From Austwickia sp040006675 (GTDB lineage Bacteria; Actinomycetota; Actinomycetes; Actinomycetales; Dermatophilaceae): 36,413 nt of DNA. The stretch's first letter is position 1, and every line of letters begins with the position of its first letter. Below the pieces are notes generated by a model. That model searched no databases. It was not told the origin of the DNA and saw nothing but the letters and a program-made list of their open reading frames with translations. Positions 1-8,256 of the stretch are shown here, in pieces. The stretch covers positions 1-36,413 of the forward strand of contig JBDTWM010000014.1 in assembly GCA_040006675.1 (NCBI GenBank). Reading direction: 5' to 3'. Both the position numbers and the translations under genes were made by a program.

Positions 1-9
1 GGGCGCGGG

Positions 10-561
10 TCAGCGCTTGCCGGATCGCTTGTCCCGCAACGAGCCGTCCTCGGGCGTCCAGCCGCACCGAGGGCATTCCTGCCGATGCTCGGTGACCTCG
101 TCGAGGAGGTCCCGGAGCTCGGAACGGATGAAGTCGCGGCTGGCCATGTCACGCATCGCGATTCGGAGGGCGGCGACCTCACGGGTGAGATACTCCGTGT
201 CCGCCAGGCTCCGTTCGTCGCGGGCGCGGTCTTGTTCGAGGCCGACCCGATCGCGGTCGGCCTGCCGATTCTGCGCCAAGAGGATCAGCGGGGCAGCGTA
301 CGAGGCCTGTGTGGAGAAGAAGAGGTTAAGCAGGATGAACGGGTAGGGGTCGAAGTCCAACCCGAACACGCCGACCAGGTTGACGGCGATCCAGACGATC
401 ACGAAGAGCGTCATCCACACGAGGAAGCGCGCGGTGCCCATGAACCGAGCGAACTTTTCGGCGAACAGTCCGAACAGGTCGGGGTCCACCTGGGGCAATC
501 GCCGCGCCCCGACCCGCGCCTCCAAAGGCTGGTCGAGGCGGTCCCTGAGCGGCTCACTCAT
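10..561 (-). CDS. DUF1003 family membrane protein
   Basis: The 183-residue protein has two hydrophobic segments, at about residues 44-66 and 72-97, joined by a short FDPYP loop. The second contains the NLFFSTQASYAAPLILLAQN stretch that marks DUF1003 proteins. A charged, probably coiled-coil region follows (about 98-150), and the C-terminal tail has a CPRCGW pair. The ATG overlaps the stop of the upstream PRC/MgtE-N/CBS gene by 8 bases, so the two are co-transcribed and probably translationally coupled. This pairing is common in actinobacteria. The biochemical function of DUF1003 is unknown. A link to divalent cations is suggested only by the partner. Confidence 0.9.
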   Translation of the reverse strand: MSEPLRDRLDQPLEARVGARRLPQVDPDLFGLFAEKFARFMGTARFLVWMTLFVIVWIAVNLVGVFGLDFDPYPFILLNLFFSTQASYAAPLILLAQNRQADRDRVGLEQDRARDERSLADTEYLTREVAALRIAMRDMASRDFIRSELRDLLDEVTEHRQECPRCGWTPEDGSLRDKRSGKR

Positions 562-1825
562 GGGTCACCTCGTGGCGCTCTTCGCGCCAGTGCTCGGGCA
601 GCAGGTGGTCGAGCAGGTCATCGACGGTGACGGCGCCGAGCAGGTGCTGGCCGTTGTCCACGACCGGGACCGACACGCTGTTGTAGGCCGCCATCTCACG
701 GGTGATCGCTCCGATGGAGGCTCCCGGGCGCAACGGTTGAGTGCTCGTGTCGAGGAACGATCCCACCGCCGCGTTCGGCGGCTCTCGCAATAGCCGCTGG
801 ATGTGGACGAGCCCCAGGTAGCGACCGGTGGGGGTCTCCAGCGGTGCACGGCAGACGAAAACGGATGCGGCGATCGCGGGCGACAGTTCGGCGCGGCGCA
901 CGACCGCCAGCGCCTCGGCGATTGTCGCTTCGGGCGGCAGGATCACCGGCTCGGTCGTCATGAGCCCTCCGGCCGTGTCTTCGTCGTACGTCAGGAGACG
1001 CCGCAGATCGGCCGCTTCGTCAGGCTCCATGAGCCGCAGATACCGCTCCTGCGCCTCCGGCTCCAGCTCGGAGAGCAGGTCGGCCGCGTCGTCCGGCTGC
1101 ATGGCCTCCAACACGTCGGCCGCCCGGTCGGAGGCCAAGGTGGCGAGGATCTCCACCTGGTGATCTTCGGGCAGCTCCTCCAACACGTCGGCGAGCCGGT
1201 CGTCGTCGAGTGCCGCCGCCACCTGCCAGCGGCGTTGCTCCGGCAAATCGTGGATGAGACCCGCGAGGTCGGCTGCCTTGAGATCGTTGTATGTGCCGAG
1301 CAGCGCAGCAGCCCCCTGGTCATCGTCTTCGGTCAGCAGGCCGACGACGTCCTCCACCGGAACGGTGAGAGTCTCCCCGCGACGTCGCCGAAGCGAAGGG
1401 AAGCGGTGCGGCTCGTTGGTGCTCTTGCGGACGAACACGCGGGTGAGCGCCCAGTTGCGAGAGCGGCCCTTTTCGATCGCGACGTCTTCGACGACCGCGT
1501 CGTAGTCCCCGCCCGTGTCACGCACCGTGACACCGCGATCGAGCACCTCACCCATGACGAGAGATTCGCCCGTGCGCTGTTCGAAGCGCCGCAGGTTGAC
1601 CAGGCCGGTCGTGACGACCTGGCCTCCTCCGATGCTTGTCACGCGCGTCATCGGGACGAAGACACGCCGACGACCGGGCACTTCGACGACGAGACCGATG
1701 ACTCTTGGACGGGATCGGGCCGCGTGATGGAAGACGACGACGTCGCGGGCCCGACCCACCTGGTCTCCCAAGGGGTCGAACACGTGCAGGCTGACCAACC
1801 TCCTCACGTAGACGCGCGTCGTCAC
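554..1825 (-). CDS. PRC-barrel / MgtE N-terminal / CBS domain protein
   Basis: This 423-residue protein has a PRC-barrel-like N-terminus (about 8-75), an MgtE intracellular N domain made of helical repeats (about 180-290, with DRAADVLEAMQPDDAADLL), and a CBS pair (about 290-415) that begins at the TAGGLMTTEPV motif. It lacks the MgtE transmembrane domain, so it is a soluble sensor-like protein rather than a magnesium channel, although databases often label such proteins magnesium transporters. It is the first gene of an operon with the DUF1003 protein. The chosen start is a GTG with no Shine-Dalgarno sequence. A TACCCT hexamer ends 7 bases upstream, which suggests a leaderless mRNA. By family knowledge the CBS and N domains may sense Mg2+ or nucleotides. 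The role is inferred. Confidence 0.88.
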   Translation of the reverse strand: MTTRVYVRRLVSLHVFDPLGDQVGRARDVVVFHHAARSRPRVIGLVVEVPGRRRVFVPMTRVTSIGGGQVVTTGLVNLRRFEQRTGESLVMGEVLDRGVTVRDTGGDYDAVVEDVAIEKGRSRNWALTRVFVRKSTNEPHRFPSLRRRRGETLTVPVEDVVGLLTEDDDQGAAALLGTYNDLKAADLAGLIHDLPEQRRWQVAAALDDDRLADVLEELPEDHQVEILATLASDRAADVLEAMQPDDAADLLSELEPEAQERYLRLMEPDEAADLRRLLTYDEDTAGGLMTTEPVILPPEATIAEALAVVRRAELSPAIAASVFVCRAPLETPTGRYLGLVHIQRLLREPPNAAVGSFLDTSTQPLRPGASIGAITREMAAYNSVSVPVVDNGQHLLGAVTVDDLLDHLLPEHWREERHEVTHE

Positions 1826-1832
1826 GATGGCC

Positions 1833-1838
1833 AGGGTA
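1833..1838 (-). promoter_or_regulatory. Probable -10 box, leaderless start of the MgtE-N/CBS gene
   Basis: On the minus strand the hexamer reads TACCCT and lies 7 bases before the GTG at 1825, with no Shine-Dalgarno sequence between. No convincing -35 is visible. The call rests on spacing alone and on the same layout at other genes in this window. Confidence 0.4.
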
Positions 1839-2114
1839 CCCGCGACCCGTGCACGGTTCGAGGACGCCGACGATGCGCGGCGCTCGCCGTGCGAGCGGGG
1901 TAGGTGCCTCGGCAGCGGTCCGGCACGTCGTGAACGTCGTCACAGGTCAAGGCCTATGGCTGGGTTGTCCCCGCTGATAGCGTCGAAGCAACCCACGACC
2001 CTGCCCGCCCATGCCGTCGCCTCTCGGTCGTCGCCCCGGTCGCCGCCAGCTGCGGAAACTGGCGGTAGCGGCACAGATCGCGGCGTGGACGTCGGCAACT
2101 AGGAGGACAACGAC

Positions 2115-3224
2115 GTGCGCAGCGCCAAGGACTTCTTCGCCCCCCTCGCGGTGGGCGCCCCCACCCCGGTCCGGGAGATCCCCGCTCGGCCGTCCCGGGC
2201 GATTCACTTCTTCGACCCGTCCAACGCCAAGATGGCCACCAAGATCCCGGACATGGTCGGCTCGGTCGACGTCCTGCTGGGCAACTTGGAAGACGCCGTG
2301 AAGGTCGACAACAAGGTGGCCGCCCGCGAGGGCTTGGTGAAGATCGCCCAGGAGGTCGACTTCGGCGCCAACACTCAGCTGTGGACCCGGATCAACGCGT
2401 TGGACAGCCCGTGGGTCCTGGACGACCTGACCACGCTGATCCCGGCTATCGGCGACAAGCTCGACGTGGTCATGGTGCCGAAGGTGCAAGGCGCCGAGGA
2501 CATCCACTACATCGACCGGGTCTTGGCGCAGCTGGAGGCCAAGGCCGGCCTGAACCGCCCGATCTTGGTGCACGCGATCCTGGAGACCGCGCGCGGCGTG
2601 GCCAACATCGAGGAGATCTGCGGGGCATCGCCACGCATGCAGGGTCTCTCGCTCGGACCGGCCGACCTGGCGGCTGATCGACGGATGAAGACCACGCGAG
2701 TTGGCGGGGGCCACCCGGGTTATCTGGTGCGTTCCGACCCGGCCCGGCTGGAGGACGGTTCGTACGACGTCCACGGCGAGACGACACCCCGGACGATCTA
2801 CCAGCAGGACCTGTGGCACTACACGATCGCTCGCATGGTCGACGCGTGCGCGATGCACGGCATCTACGCGTACTACGGGCCGTTCGGCGACATCAAGGAC
2901 GTCGTGGCGTGCGAGGACCAGTTCCGCAACGCGTTCCTCCTGGGGTGCGTCGGCACGTGGACGCTGCATCCGGTGCAGATCCAGATCGCGAAGAAGGTGT
3001 TCAGCCCGGACCCCAAGGACGTGGAGCACGCGTACGAGGTCGTGGAGAAGATGGGTGACGGCTCCGGCGCGGTCATGGTCGACGGCAAGATGGAGGACGA
3101 CGCGTCCTGCAAGCAATGCCTCGTCGTGGTCCGCCTGGCCGAGCAGCTCGGCGAGCTCGACTCGGATCTGAAGAGTATGTACGAGCAGGCCAAGGCGGCG
3201 GCCCTCGCGAAATCCGCCGGCTGA
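2115..3224 (+). CDS. mcl1: L-malyl-CoA / beta-methylmalyl-CoA lyase, Mcl1-like
   Basis: This HpcH/HpaI-CitE superfamily protein has 369 residues. It contains LEDA (58-61), a substrate-binding RIN (92-94), VPKV (121-124), ETARG (157-161) and SPRMQGLSLGPADLA (172-186), followed by an HGIYAYYGPFGDIKD block. The last two resemble Rhodobacter Mcl1 (as I recall it: SPRLQAMSLGAADFA and HGILPVDGPFGDFSD). Known Mcl1 reversibly cleaves beta-methylmalyl-CoA to glyoxylate and propionyl-CoA and condenses acetyl-CoA with glyoxylate. It is about 50 residues longer than alphaproteobacterial Mcl1, with part of the excess after residue 200. The GTG start follows AGGAGGA by 7 bases. The mcl2-like gene follows 37 bases downstream in the same operon. 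Assignment to the ethylmalonyl-CoA pathway is supported by the mch homologue at 15461. Confidence 0.83.
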   Translation: MRSAKDFFAPLAVGAPTPVREIPARPSRAIHFFDPSNAKMATKIPDMVGSVDVLLGNLEDAVKVDNKVAAREGLVKIAQEVDFGANTQLWTRINALDSPWVLDDLTTLIPAIGDKLDVVMVPKVQGAEDIHYIDRVLAQLEAKAGLNRPILVHAILETARGVANIEEICGASPRMQGLSLGPADLAADRRMKTTRVGGGHPGYLVRSDPARLEDGSYDVHGETTPRTIYQQDLWHYTIARMVDACAMHGIYAYYGPFGDIKDVVACEDQFRNAFLLGCVGTWTLHPVQIQIAKKVFSPDPKDVEHAYEVVEKMGDGSGAVMVDGKMEDDASCKQCLVVVRLAEQLGELDSDLKSMYEQAKAAALAKSAG

Positions 3225-3261
3225 GCCGCTCACCGAATCCGCAACCGAGCAGGAGCCTGAA

Positions 3262-4146
3262 GTGACGATGAGTGACACCCAGTTCCGACCGCGCCGATCG
3301 GTGCTCTACATGCCCAGCTCCAACGTGCGAGCGCTGGAGAAGGCCAAGGCGATCCCGTGCGACGGCATCATCTTCGACCTGGAGGATGCGGTCGCTCCCG
3401 ACGCCAAGCCCGCGGCGCGCGAGGCTGCCTGCGCGGCGGTCCGGTCGGGAGAGTACGGCCGGCGTGAGCTGATCATCCGCGTCAACGGCATGGACACGCA
3501 GTGGCACCTGGAGGACATGAAGTCCGCGTGTGCCGCCGGACCTGACGCGATCGCCGTGCCCAAGGTGTCGACTGCGCGGCAGGTGCTCGACCTGGTGCAA
3601 GAGCTCGAGACGTACGGGGCGCCCGCCAGGACCACGCTGTGGGCGATGGTGGAGACGCCGATCGCGATGCTGAACGTGCACGATATCGCGAGCGCCTCGG
3701 CGAAGCTGTCCGTGCTGGTGATGGGCACGAACGACCTGGTCAAAGAGCTGTACGCCGAGCATGTGCCCGGTCGGGCGCCGGTGCAGACCGGCCTGCAACT
3801 GTGCCTGCTGGGCGCCCGCGCGGCCGGCAAGGCGATCATCGACGGGGTGTACAACAACGTGAAGGACCCCGACGGCTTCGAGGCCGAGTGTGTCCAAGGC
3901 CGGCAGTGGGGCTTCGACGGCAAGACGCTGATCCACCCCGGTCAGGTCGAGCCTGCGAACGTGGCGTTCGCGCCGAGCCCCGCCGCTGTGGAGGAGGCCC
4001 AGGGCATCCTGCAGGCGTGGGAGGACGGCAAGGGCTCAGGCGTCGTGACGTACAACGGCAAGATGATCGAGAACCTGCACGTCGAGTCCGCGCAGCGGAT
4101 CCTGACGATGCACGCCGCGATCCGGGCGCTGGAGACCGACGCCTGA
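3262..4146 (+). CDS. mcl2: (3S)-malyl-CoA thioesterase, Mcl2-like (CitE superfamily)
   Basis: The 294-residue CitE-like protein carries SVLYMPSSNVRALEKAK, IIFDLEDAV (36-44), RVNGMDTQW (73-81), VMGTNDLVKEL and GFDGKTLIHPGQ. These match remembered Rhodobacter Mcl2 almost word for word (IIFDLEDAV, RVNGMDTEW, VMGTNDLAKEL, GFDGKTLIHPAQ). Mcl2 hydrolyses malyl-CoA to malate and CoA, which drives the Mcl1 condensation forward. The GTG start is 6 bases after AGGAG. An in-frame ATG six bases further on is the alternative. It is co-transcribed with mcl1, and a strong palindrome just downstream ends the operon. It could instead be a generic CitE-like lyase, but the C-terminal match argues for Mcl2. Confidence 0.82.
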   Translation: MTMSDTQFRPRRSVLYMPSSNVRALEKAKAIPCDGIIFDLEDAVAPDAKPAAREAACAAVRSGEYGRRELIIRVNGMDTQWHLEDMKSACAAGPDAIAVPKVSTARQVLDLVQELETYGAPARTTLWAMVETPIAMLNVHDIASASAKLSVLVMGTNDLVKELYAEHVPGRAPVQTGLQLCLLGARAAGKAIIDGVYNNVKDPDGFEAECVQGRQWGFDGKTLIHPGQVEPANVAFAPSPAAVEEAQGILQAWEDGKGSGVVTYNGKMIENLHVESAQRILTMHAAIRALETDA

Positions 4147-4158
4147 TCCGCGGTAGCA

Positions 4159-4198
4159 GATGGCTCACCTCACCCGTCGACGGGTGAGGTGAGCCATC
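4159..4198. terminator. Bidirectional terminator, 20-bp perfect palindrome
   Basis: The arms 4159-4178 and 4179-4198 are exact reverse complements with no unpaired centre (core CCCGTCGACGGG). The palindrome lies between the convergent mcl2-like gene (ends 4146) and the reductase gene (ends 4225). There is no U-tract, as is usual in actinobacteria. Confidence 0.85.
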
Positions 4199-4224
4199 CT
4201 GCGTGGGTGGGGGCAAGGCCGGCG

Positions 4225-5232
4225 TCAGAGGCGGACCAGCATTTTGCCCGTGTTTGCTCCCCGCAACATGTCGAGGAACGCCTGCGGGGCGTTCTCGAGT
4301 CCGTCGCGGAACGTCTCGTCGTATTGCACCTGCCCCGTGGCGAGCCACGGCGCGACCTCGGTCAGGAACTGCTCGCGCATGCTGGCGTACTTGTTGATGA
4401 CGAAACCGCGCAGCGTGAGCCTCTTGCCGATGGCGGTCGCCAGGTTGCGGGGCGCGGTGGGCGGCTCCGTCGCGTTGTACTGGGAGATCGCCCCGCACAG
4501 CGCGACGTGACCGTCGATGTTCATCCGCGACAATGCTGCCTCGAGGTGCTCGCCGCCGACGTTGTCGAAATAGACATCGATTCCCTCGGGTGCGGCCTCC
4601 TGCAAGCGGTCCACGATCGGACCGTCGTGGTAGTTGAAGGCGGCGTCGAAGCCTAGCTCCAGCAGCCGGGCGACCTTGGCGGGGGAGCCTGCGCTTCCGA
4701 CCACCCGCGAGGCGCCTTTGGCTTTGGCGATCTGCCCGACCAGCGAGCCCACCGCACCGGCGGCGCCGGAGACGAAGACGGCATCGCCGGGCTGGAACTC
4801 GGCGGCGGCCAGGAGGCCTGCGTAGGCCGTCAGCCCCGGCATACCCAGCACGCCCAGGTACGCCGACGCGGGGGCGAGCGAGGTATCCACGGGAGAGGCC
4901 GATGATGACGCGAGCACGGCATAATCACGCCAGCCGAGTCCGTGCAGGACGGTACGGCCCACGGGGAGCGAGTCGTCGGTCGACGCGATGACCTCCCCGA
5001 CGGCGCCCCCGTCGAGCGGGGCGTTGAGGGAGAAGGGCGGGACGTAGGACTGGACGTCGTTCATCCGACCCCGCATGTAGGGGTCGACGGACATGACCAG
5101 GTTGCGTACGAGCACTTCGCCGTCCCCGAGCGGGGGCAGTGTTGCGCTCTCCAGTCGGAACGTCGCGGCGCTGGGCCAACCGTCGGGACGCTCGGCCAGC
5201 ACGATGTGGCGGGCGGTGGTGGGGGTGGTCAT
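4225..5232 (-). CDS. NADP-dependent MDR oxidoreductase, CurA/prostaglandin-reductase type
   Basis: This 335-residue zinc-independent medium-chain reductase has the family markers MSVDPYMRGRM near residue 50, LGVLGMPGLTAYAGL near 130 and a VSGAAGAVGSLVGQIAK nucleotide-binding loop near 160. FDNVGGEHLEAAL and an NTGKMLVRL C-terminus complete the pattern. The family reduces the double bond of alpha,beta-unsaturated ketones or aldehydes with NADPH. The substrate here is unknown. The start was set at the ATG at 5232 because AGGAGG lies 5 bases upstream. Longer in-frame readings lack homologous residues. It converges on the mcl operon across the shared terminator. Confidence 0.88.
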   Translation of the reverse strand: MTTPTTARHIVLAERPDGWPSAATFRLESATLPPLGDGEVLVRNLVMSVDPYMRGRMNDVQSYVPPFSLNAPLDGGAVGEVIASTDDSLPVGRTVLHGLGWRDYAVLASSSASPVDTSLAPASAYLGVLGMPGLTAYAGLLAAAEFQPGDAVFVSGAAGAVGSLVGQIAKAKGASRVVGSAGSPAKVARLLELGFDAAFNYHDGPIVDRLQEAAPEGIDVYFDNVGGEHLEAALSRMNIDGHVALCGAISQYNATEPPTAPRNLATAIGKRLTLRGFVINKYASMREQFLTEVAPWLATGQVQYDETFRDGLENAPQAFLDMLRGANTGKMLVRL

Positions 5233-5454
5233 GGATCCTCCTGCTGATATCGGCTGTGGAAGTGGTGGTCGGTGACGCCCAGCGTCGGTCGCGCGTGGCG
5301 GTCCGGGACGCCGTCGCACGGGCTCCGCGGCGGGGTGTGGACTGCTCGGGAGCGTCCCGTCGGACGCCGGACTGGGACACCCTACGCGGGGGCCAGTCGA
5401 CCTCTTCTGTCGAATGCACGCACCGACCTCGCGTGCCGCTCGACGGCCGGGCCG

Positions 5455-5952
5455 TCATCGCTCTGGGGTTCGGGGCGGTGCGGTGCTCGTGGTGGTCGTA
5501 GCTGAAGAGGCCGCGGCCTCGGTGCGGCGCAGCCAGCGCAGGACCATGACCGGCAGGATGGCGGGCAGCAGCAGGTAGCCCAGGCCGTACGTCGACCACA
5601 CGGTCGCGTCGGGGAACAGATCGGGACGCAGCACGCTCAGCGTCCCGATCACCACGACCCCGGTCAGCTCGACCTGGCACAGGACCCGCATCGCCCGACG
5701 CGAGCCCGGGTGGCCCCAGCGCAACAACAGGAGGAAGCCCGCGACGTAGACGCACGCCGCCAGCGAGGACAGGGCGTAGGCCAGCGGCGCGTGGGAGGCC
5801 TTCGTGAGCCACTGAACGACGCTGCGCGAGGTCGCCCCTACCGCGAAAACGCCGTACAGGAGGGTGAACAGGGTCCCCGGTCCGGTTGCTGCGGCCACGC
5901 CCCGCCGTTGCGGCGGGGGATGGGCTGACGACGGGGGGCCGGGGTCAGCCAT
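5455..5952 (-). CDS. Small integral membrane protein of unknown function
   Basis: Read from the ATG at 5952, the protein has 165 residues: a Pro-rich N-terminus, then about four hydrophobic segments (TLFTLLYGVFAVGA, ALSSLAACVYVAGFLLLL, VELTGVVVIGTLSVL, YGLGYLLLPAILPVMVL). The tail is rich in Ala, Ser and Thr. The start overlaps the stop of the upstream membrane gene by 8 bases, so the two are translationally coupled and probably form a complex or pair. I do not recognise a characterised homologue. Upstream in-frame codons would extend it into the previous gene and are unlikely starts. Confidence 0.7.
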   Translation of the reverse strand: MADPGPPSSAHPPPQRRGVAAATGPGTLFTLLYGVFAVGATSRSVVQWLTKASHAPLAYALSSLAACVYVAGFLLLLRWGHPGSRRAMRVLCQVELTGVVVIGTLSVLRPDLFPDATVWSTYGLGYLLLPAILPVMVLRWLRRTEAAASSATTTTSTAPPRTPER

Positions 5953-6319
5953 TGAGGTGTCCGAAGTCCATGCCGAGTGTCTGCACCTGGCGGACAATCA
6001 TCACGGCGGTGATCAGCGCGGCGACGGCGAGGATGAGCAGCCCGGCGCGGTCGATCTTCTTGTACGTCAACGCGAACCCGGCCGGCGTGATGAGCGGGAC
6101 CGTGAGCAGATAGCCGATGTGTGTCGCCAGCTCGGGCGACTCCCAGCCGCTGACCAGACCTGCGATATCCGCCAGGACGCTGACGATGCTGGCCGCCTCG
6201 GCGACGCCGACCACGATCAGCGCGACGCCGCGTGGAAGACGCCCGACCGCGGCGCCGAGCAGCAGCACCACCCCCGTGGCGGTGACCACCCAGAGGCAGG
6301 CCATGATCACGTCGAGCAC
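5945..6319 (-). CDS. Four-helix integral membrane protein of unknown function
   Basis: From a GTG at 6319 preceded by GGAGG, this encodes 124 residues with four hydrophobic helices: VIMACLWVVTATGVVLLLGA, GVALIVVGVAEAASIVSVLA, IGYLLTVPLITPAGFAL and GLLILAVAALITAVMIV. A longer reading frame to 6529 exists, but its extra 70 residues are a Pro/Arg-rich low-complexity stretch typical of non-coding GC-rich DNA. It is the first gene of a two-gene membrane operon. Small proteins of this shape are widely conserved in actinobacteria without assigned function, and none of the residues I see suggests catalysis. Confidence 0.7.
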   Translation of the reverse strand: MLDVIMACLWVVTATGVVLLLGAAVGRLPRGVALIVVGVAEAASIVSVLADIAGLVSGWESPELATHIGYLLTVPLITPAGFALTYKKIDRAGLLILAVAALITAVMIVRQVQTLGMDFGHLNG

Positions 6320-6785
6320 GGGGAGCGCCTCCAGTCGCGGGCGTGGACAGGGAGTATGGGCGGGAGCCGGGCCACTCGGCCCAGGGGGTGCGCCCCCGGG
6401 CCCTGGGGCGCACCCATCGTACGGGTGTGGGTACGGACGAAGCTGCGTCGCCTCGCCCGCCGTGGGGTGTGTGAGGTCGCTCGCGGGTAGGGCGGGCAGC
6501 GAGCGACGGTGGGACGTGGTGGGAGTCACCGCCGCTTCGCCGGATGGCTGACTCGCGGACGGGCATACTCACGCCAGGTCGAGTGTGCGCGGACCCCCCG
6601 GTGCACGGTGCGCATCTCGTACGTCGTGTGCCTCGCGGCACATCCCCGTACGAGGCGAGCCGGCAGGGCATACGGTACGAGGTGAGAGCACGCGCGTGGG
6701 GCGAGCGGCACGACACGAGCACGGCCCGCACGACTCGACGACCGCATCACGCCGGGAGATGACCCGGCCGCCAACGGAGGTGGAC
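6320..6785. other. Divergent intergenic region (466 bp) with hairpin and repeated GTACGAG boxes
   Basis: This gap separates the divergent membrane operon and the acyl-CoA dehydrogenase gene. It holds an 11-bp inverted repeat (6386-6396 with 6405-6415, 8-base loop). It also holds three copies of the heptamer GTACGAG: inverted at 6616-6622, and direct at 6648-6654 and 6675-6681. The right edge carries the Shine-Dalgarno GGAGG (6776-6780) of the dehydrogenase gene. I see no convincing small gene. The repeats are candidate regulator sites, but the motif is short for such GC-rich DNA. Confidence 0.5.
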
Positions 6786-7985
6786 ATGTCCCGACTGCAG
6801 CGCACCGAAGGTCTCAGCGAGGAACAGACCGAGCTGATCTCGCTGGTCCGCGAGTTCGTGGAGGACCAGATCATCCCCGTGGCGAACCAGCTGGAGCACG
6901 CGGATGAATACCCGACCGACATCGTCGAGGCGATGAAAGAGATGGGCATCTTCGGGCTGATGATCCCGGAGGAGTACGGGGGCCTCGGCGAGTCGCTGCT
7001 CACGTATGCGCTCACCGTCGAGGAGATCGCACGCGGTTGGATGAGCGTGTCCGGCATCATCAACACGCACTTCATCGTCGCCTACATGCTGCTGCAGCAC
7101 GGCACCGAGGAGCAGAAGCAGCGCTACCTGCCCCGGATGGCCACGGGCGAGGTGCGCGGCTCGTTCTCGATGTCAGAGCCCGGCTGCGGTTCCGACGTGG
7201 CGGCGATCACGTCCAAGGCGGTCAACACCGGCGGCGACACGTGGACCGTCAACGCGCAGAAGATGTGGCTGACCAACGGTGGCTCGTCCAACCTCACCGC
7301 GGTACTGGTCAAGACCGACGTCGGCGCGGACAGCGTCTACAAGAACATGTCGGCGTTCCTGGTGGACAAGGAGCCCGGCTTCGGCAACACGGCGCCCGGT
7401 GTCACCGTGCCCGGCAAGATCGAAAAGATGGGCTACAAGGGTGTCGACACCACCGAGCTCATCCTGGAGAACTACCAGACGACGTCCGCGCAGATCCTCG
7501 GCGGCGAGCCCGGCAAGGGTTTCTACCAGATGATGGACGGCGTCGAGGTCGGCCGCGTCAACGTGGCGGCGCGGGCCAGCGGTGTGGCGCGGCGGGCGTT
7601 CGAGTTGGGCATCGCATACGCCCAACAGCGCGAGACCTTCGGCAAGAAGCTGATCGACCACCAGGCGATCCTCTTCCGCATCGGCGACATGGCGGCCAAG
7701 GTCGAGGCGGCGCACGCGATGATGGTGCGCGCCGCGAAGCTGAAGGACTCCGGCACCCGCAACGACCTCGAGGCGGGCATGGCGAAGTACCTTGCCGCGG
7801 AGTTCTGCGCCGACGTGGTCGAGCAGAGCTTCCGGATCCATGGCGGGTACGGATACAGCAAGGAGTACGAGATCGAGCGGCTCTACCGTGAGGCGCCGAT
7901 GCTGCTGATCGGTGAGGGCACTGCCGAGATCCAGAAGATGATCATCGGACGCTCGCTGCTCAAGGACTACAAGCTGAGGGGCTGA
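6786..7985 (+). CDS. Acyl-CoA dehydrogenase, possibly methylsuccinyl-CoA dehydrogenase
   Basis: This 399-residue FAD enzyme has the ACAD signatures SMSEPGCGSDVAAI (about 131-144), RETFGKKLIDHQAI and a C-terminal FRIHGGYGYSKEYEIERLYR. The catalytic base is most likely Glu377 in IGEGTAEIQ. The start is the ATG five bases after GGAGG. The enzyme makes a 2,3-double bond in an acyl-CoA and passes electrons to ETF. With Mcl1, Mcl2 and Mch homologues nearby, oxidation of (2S)-methylsuccinyl-CoA to mesaconyl-CoA is an attractive role. Against this, characterised proteobacterial Mcd has a long N-terminal extension that is absent here. A branched-chain or short-chain ACAD is the alternative. Two hairpins follow the gene. 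Confidence 0.85.
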   Translation: MSRLQRTEGLSEEQTELISLVREFVEDQIIPVANQLEHADEYPTDIVEAMKEMGIFGLMIPEEYGGLGESLLTYALTVEEIARGWMSVSGIINTHFIVAYMLLQHGTEEQKQRYLPRMATGEVRGSFSMSEPGCGSDVAAITSKAVNTGGDTWTVNAQKMWLTNGGSSNLTAVLVKTDVGADSVYKNMSAFLVDKEPGFGNTAPGVTVPGKIEKMGYKGVDTTELILENYQTTSAQILGGEPGKGFYQMMDGVEVGRVNVAARASGVARRAFELGIAYAQQRETFGKKLIDHQAILFRIGDMAAKVEAAHAMMVRAAKLKDSGTRNDLEAGMAKYLAAEFCADVVEQSFRIHGGYGYSKEYEIERLYREAPMLLIGEGTAEIQKMIIGRSLLKDYKLRG

Positions 7986-8014
7986 CGCCGAGCCGGGGTG
8001 GGCGGACGTCAGCC
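7980..8014 (+). terminator. Hairpin overlapping the acyl-CoA dehydrogenase stop codon
   Basis: GGCTGACG (7980-7987) pairs with CGTCAGCC (8007-8014) around a 19-base loop. The left arm includes the TGA stop codon. It may act with the stronger hairpin about 40 bases downstream. Confidence 0.45.
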
Positions 8015-8051
8015 ACCAGGGAAGGCCGAAGGGCCCGGTAGAGGTCGCGAT

Positions 8052-8085
8052 ACGAGGTGGGCGCGGATCGCCGCGCCCACCTCGT
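8052..8085 (+). terminator. Strong rho-independent-type hairpin downstream of the acyl-CoA dehydrogenase gene
   Basis: A perfect 15-bp stem (8052-8066 with 8071-8085) closes a 4-base ATCG loop. No T-tract follows, which is common for actinobacterial terminators. It insulates the chitosanase gene, which starts at 8257, from the dehydrogenase. Confidence 0.8.
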
Positions 8086-8256
8086 CGCGTGCGGGGCTCA
8101 CTCCATCGGCCGGACATACCTGCGATGCGCTGAAAGGCGTCAAGTACGGGCGCGGCGAGACGACAGGGAGAACGTCCCCTGACTCTCCCTCTGTGTCGAT
8201 GAGCCGGCCTGCCGGCGAGCCGTCGACGCACGCACAGAAGTCGCGAGTGCTGCCTT

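Noticed and set aside
554..1825. True MgtE magnesium transporter
   Set aside because: There are no transmembrane segments. Only PRC, N and CBS domains are present.
1947..3278. Long open frame (443 codons) on the minus strand opposite mcl1
   Set aside because: It is a shadow of the real gene caused by high GC. Its translation is Arg/His/Val-rich with no recognisable motif, and it crosses an operon with clear Shine-Dalgarno sites.
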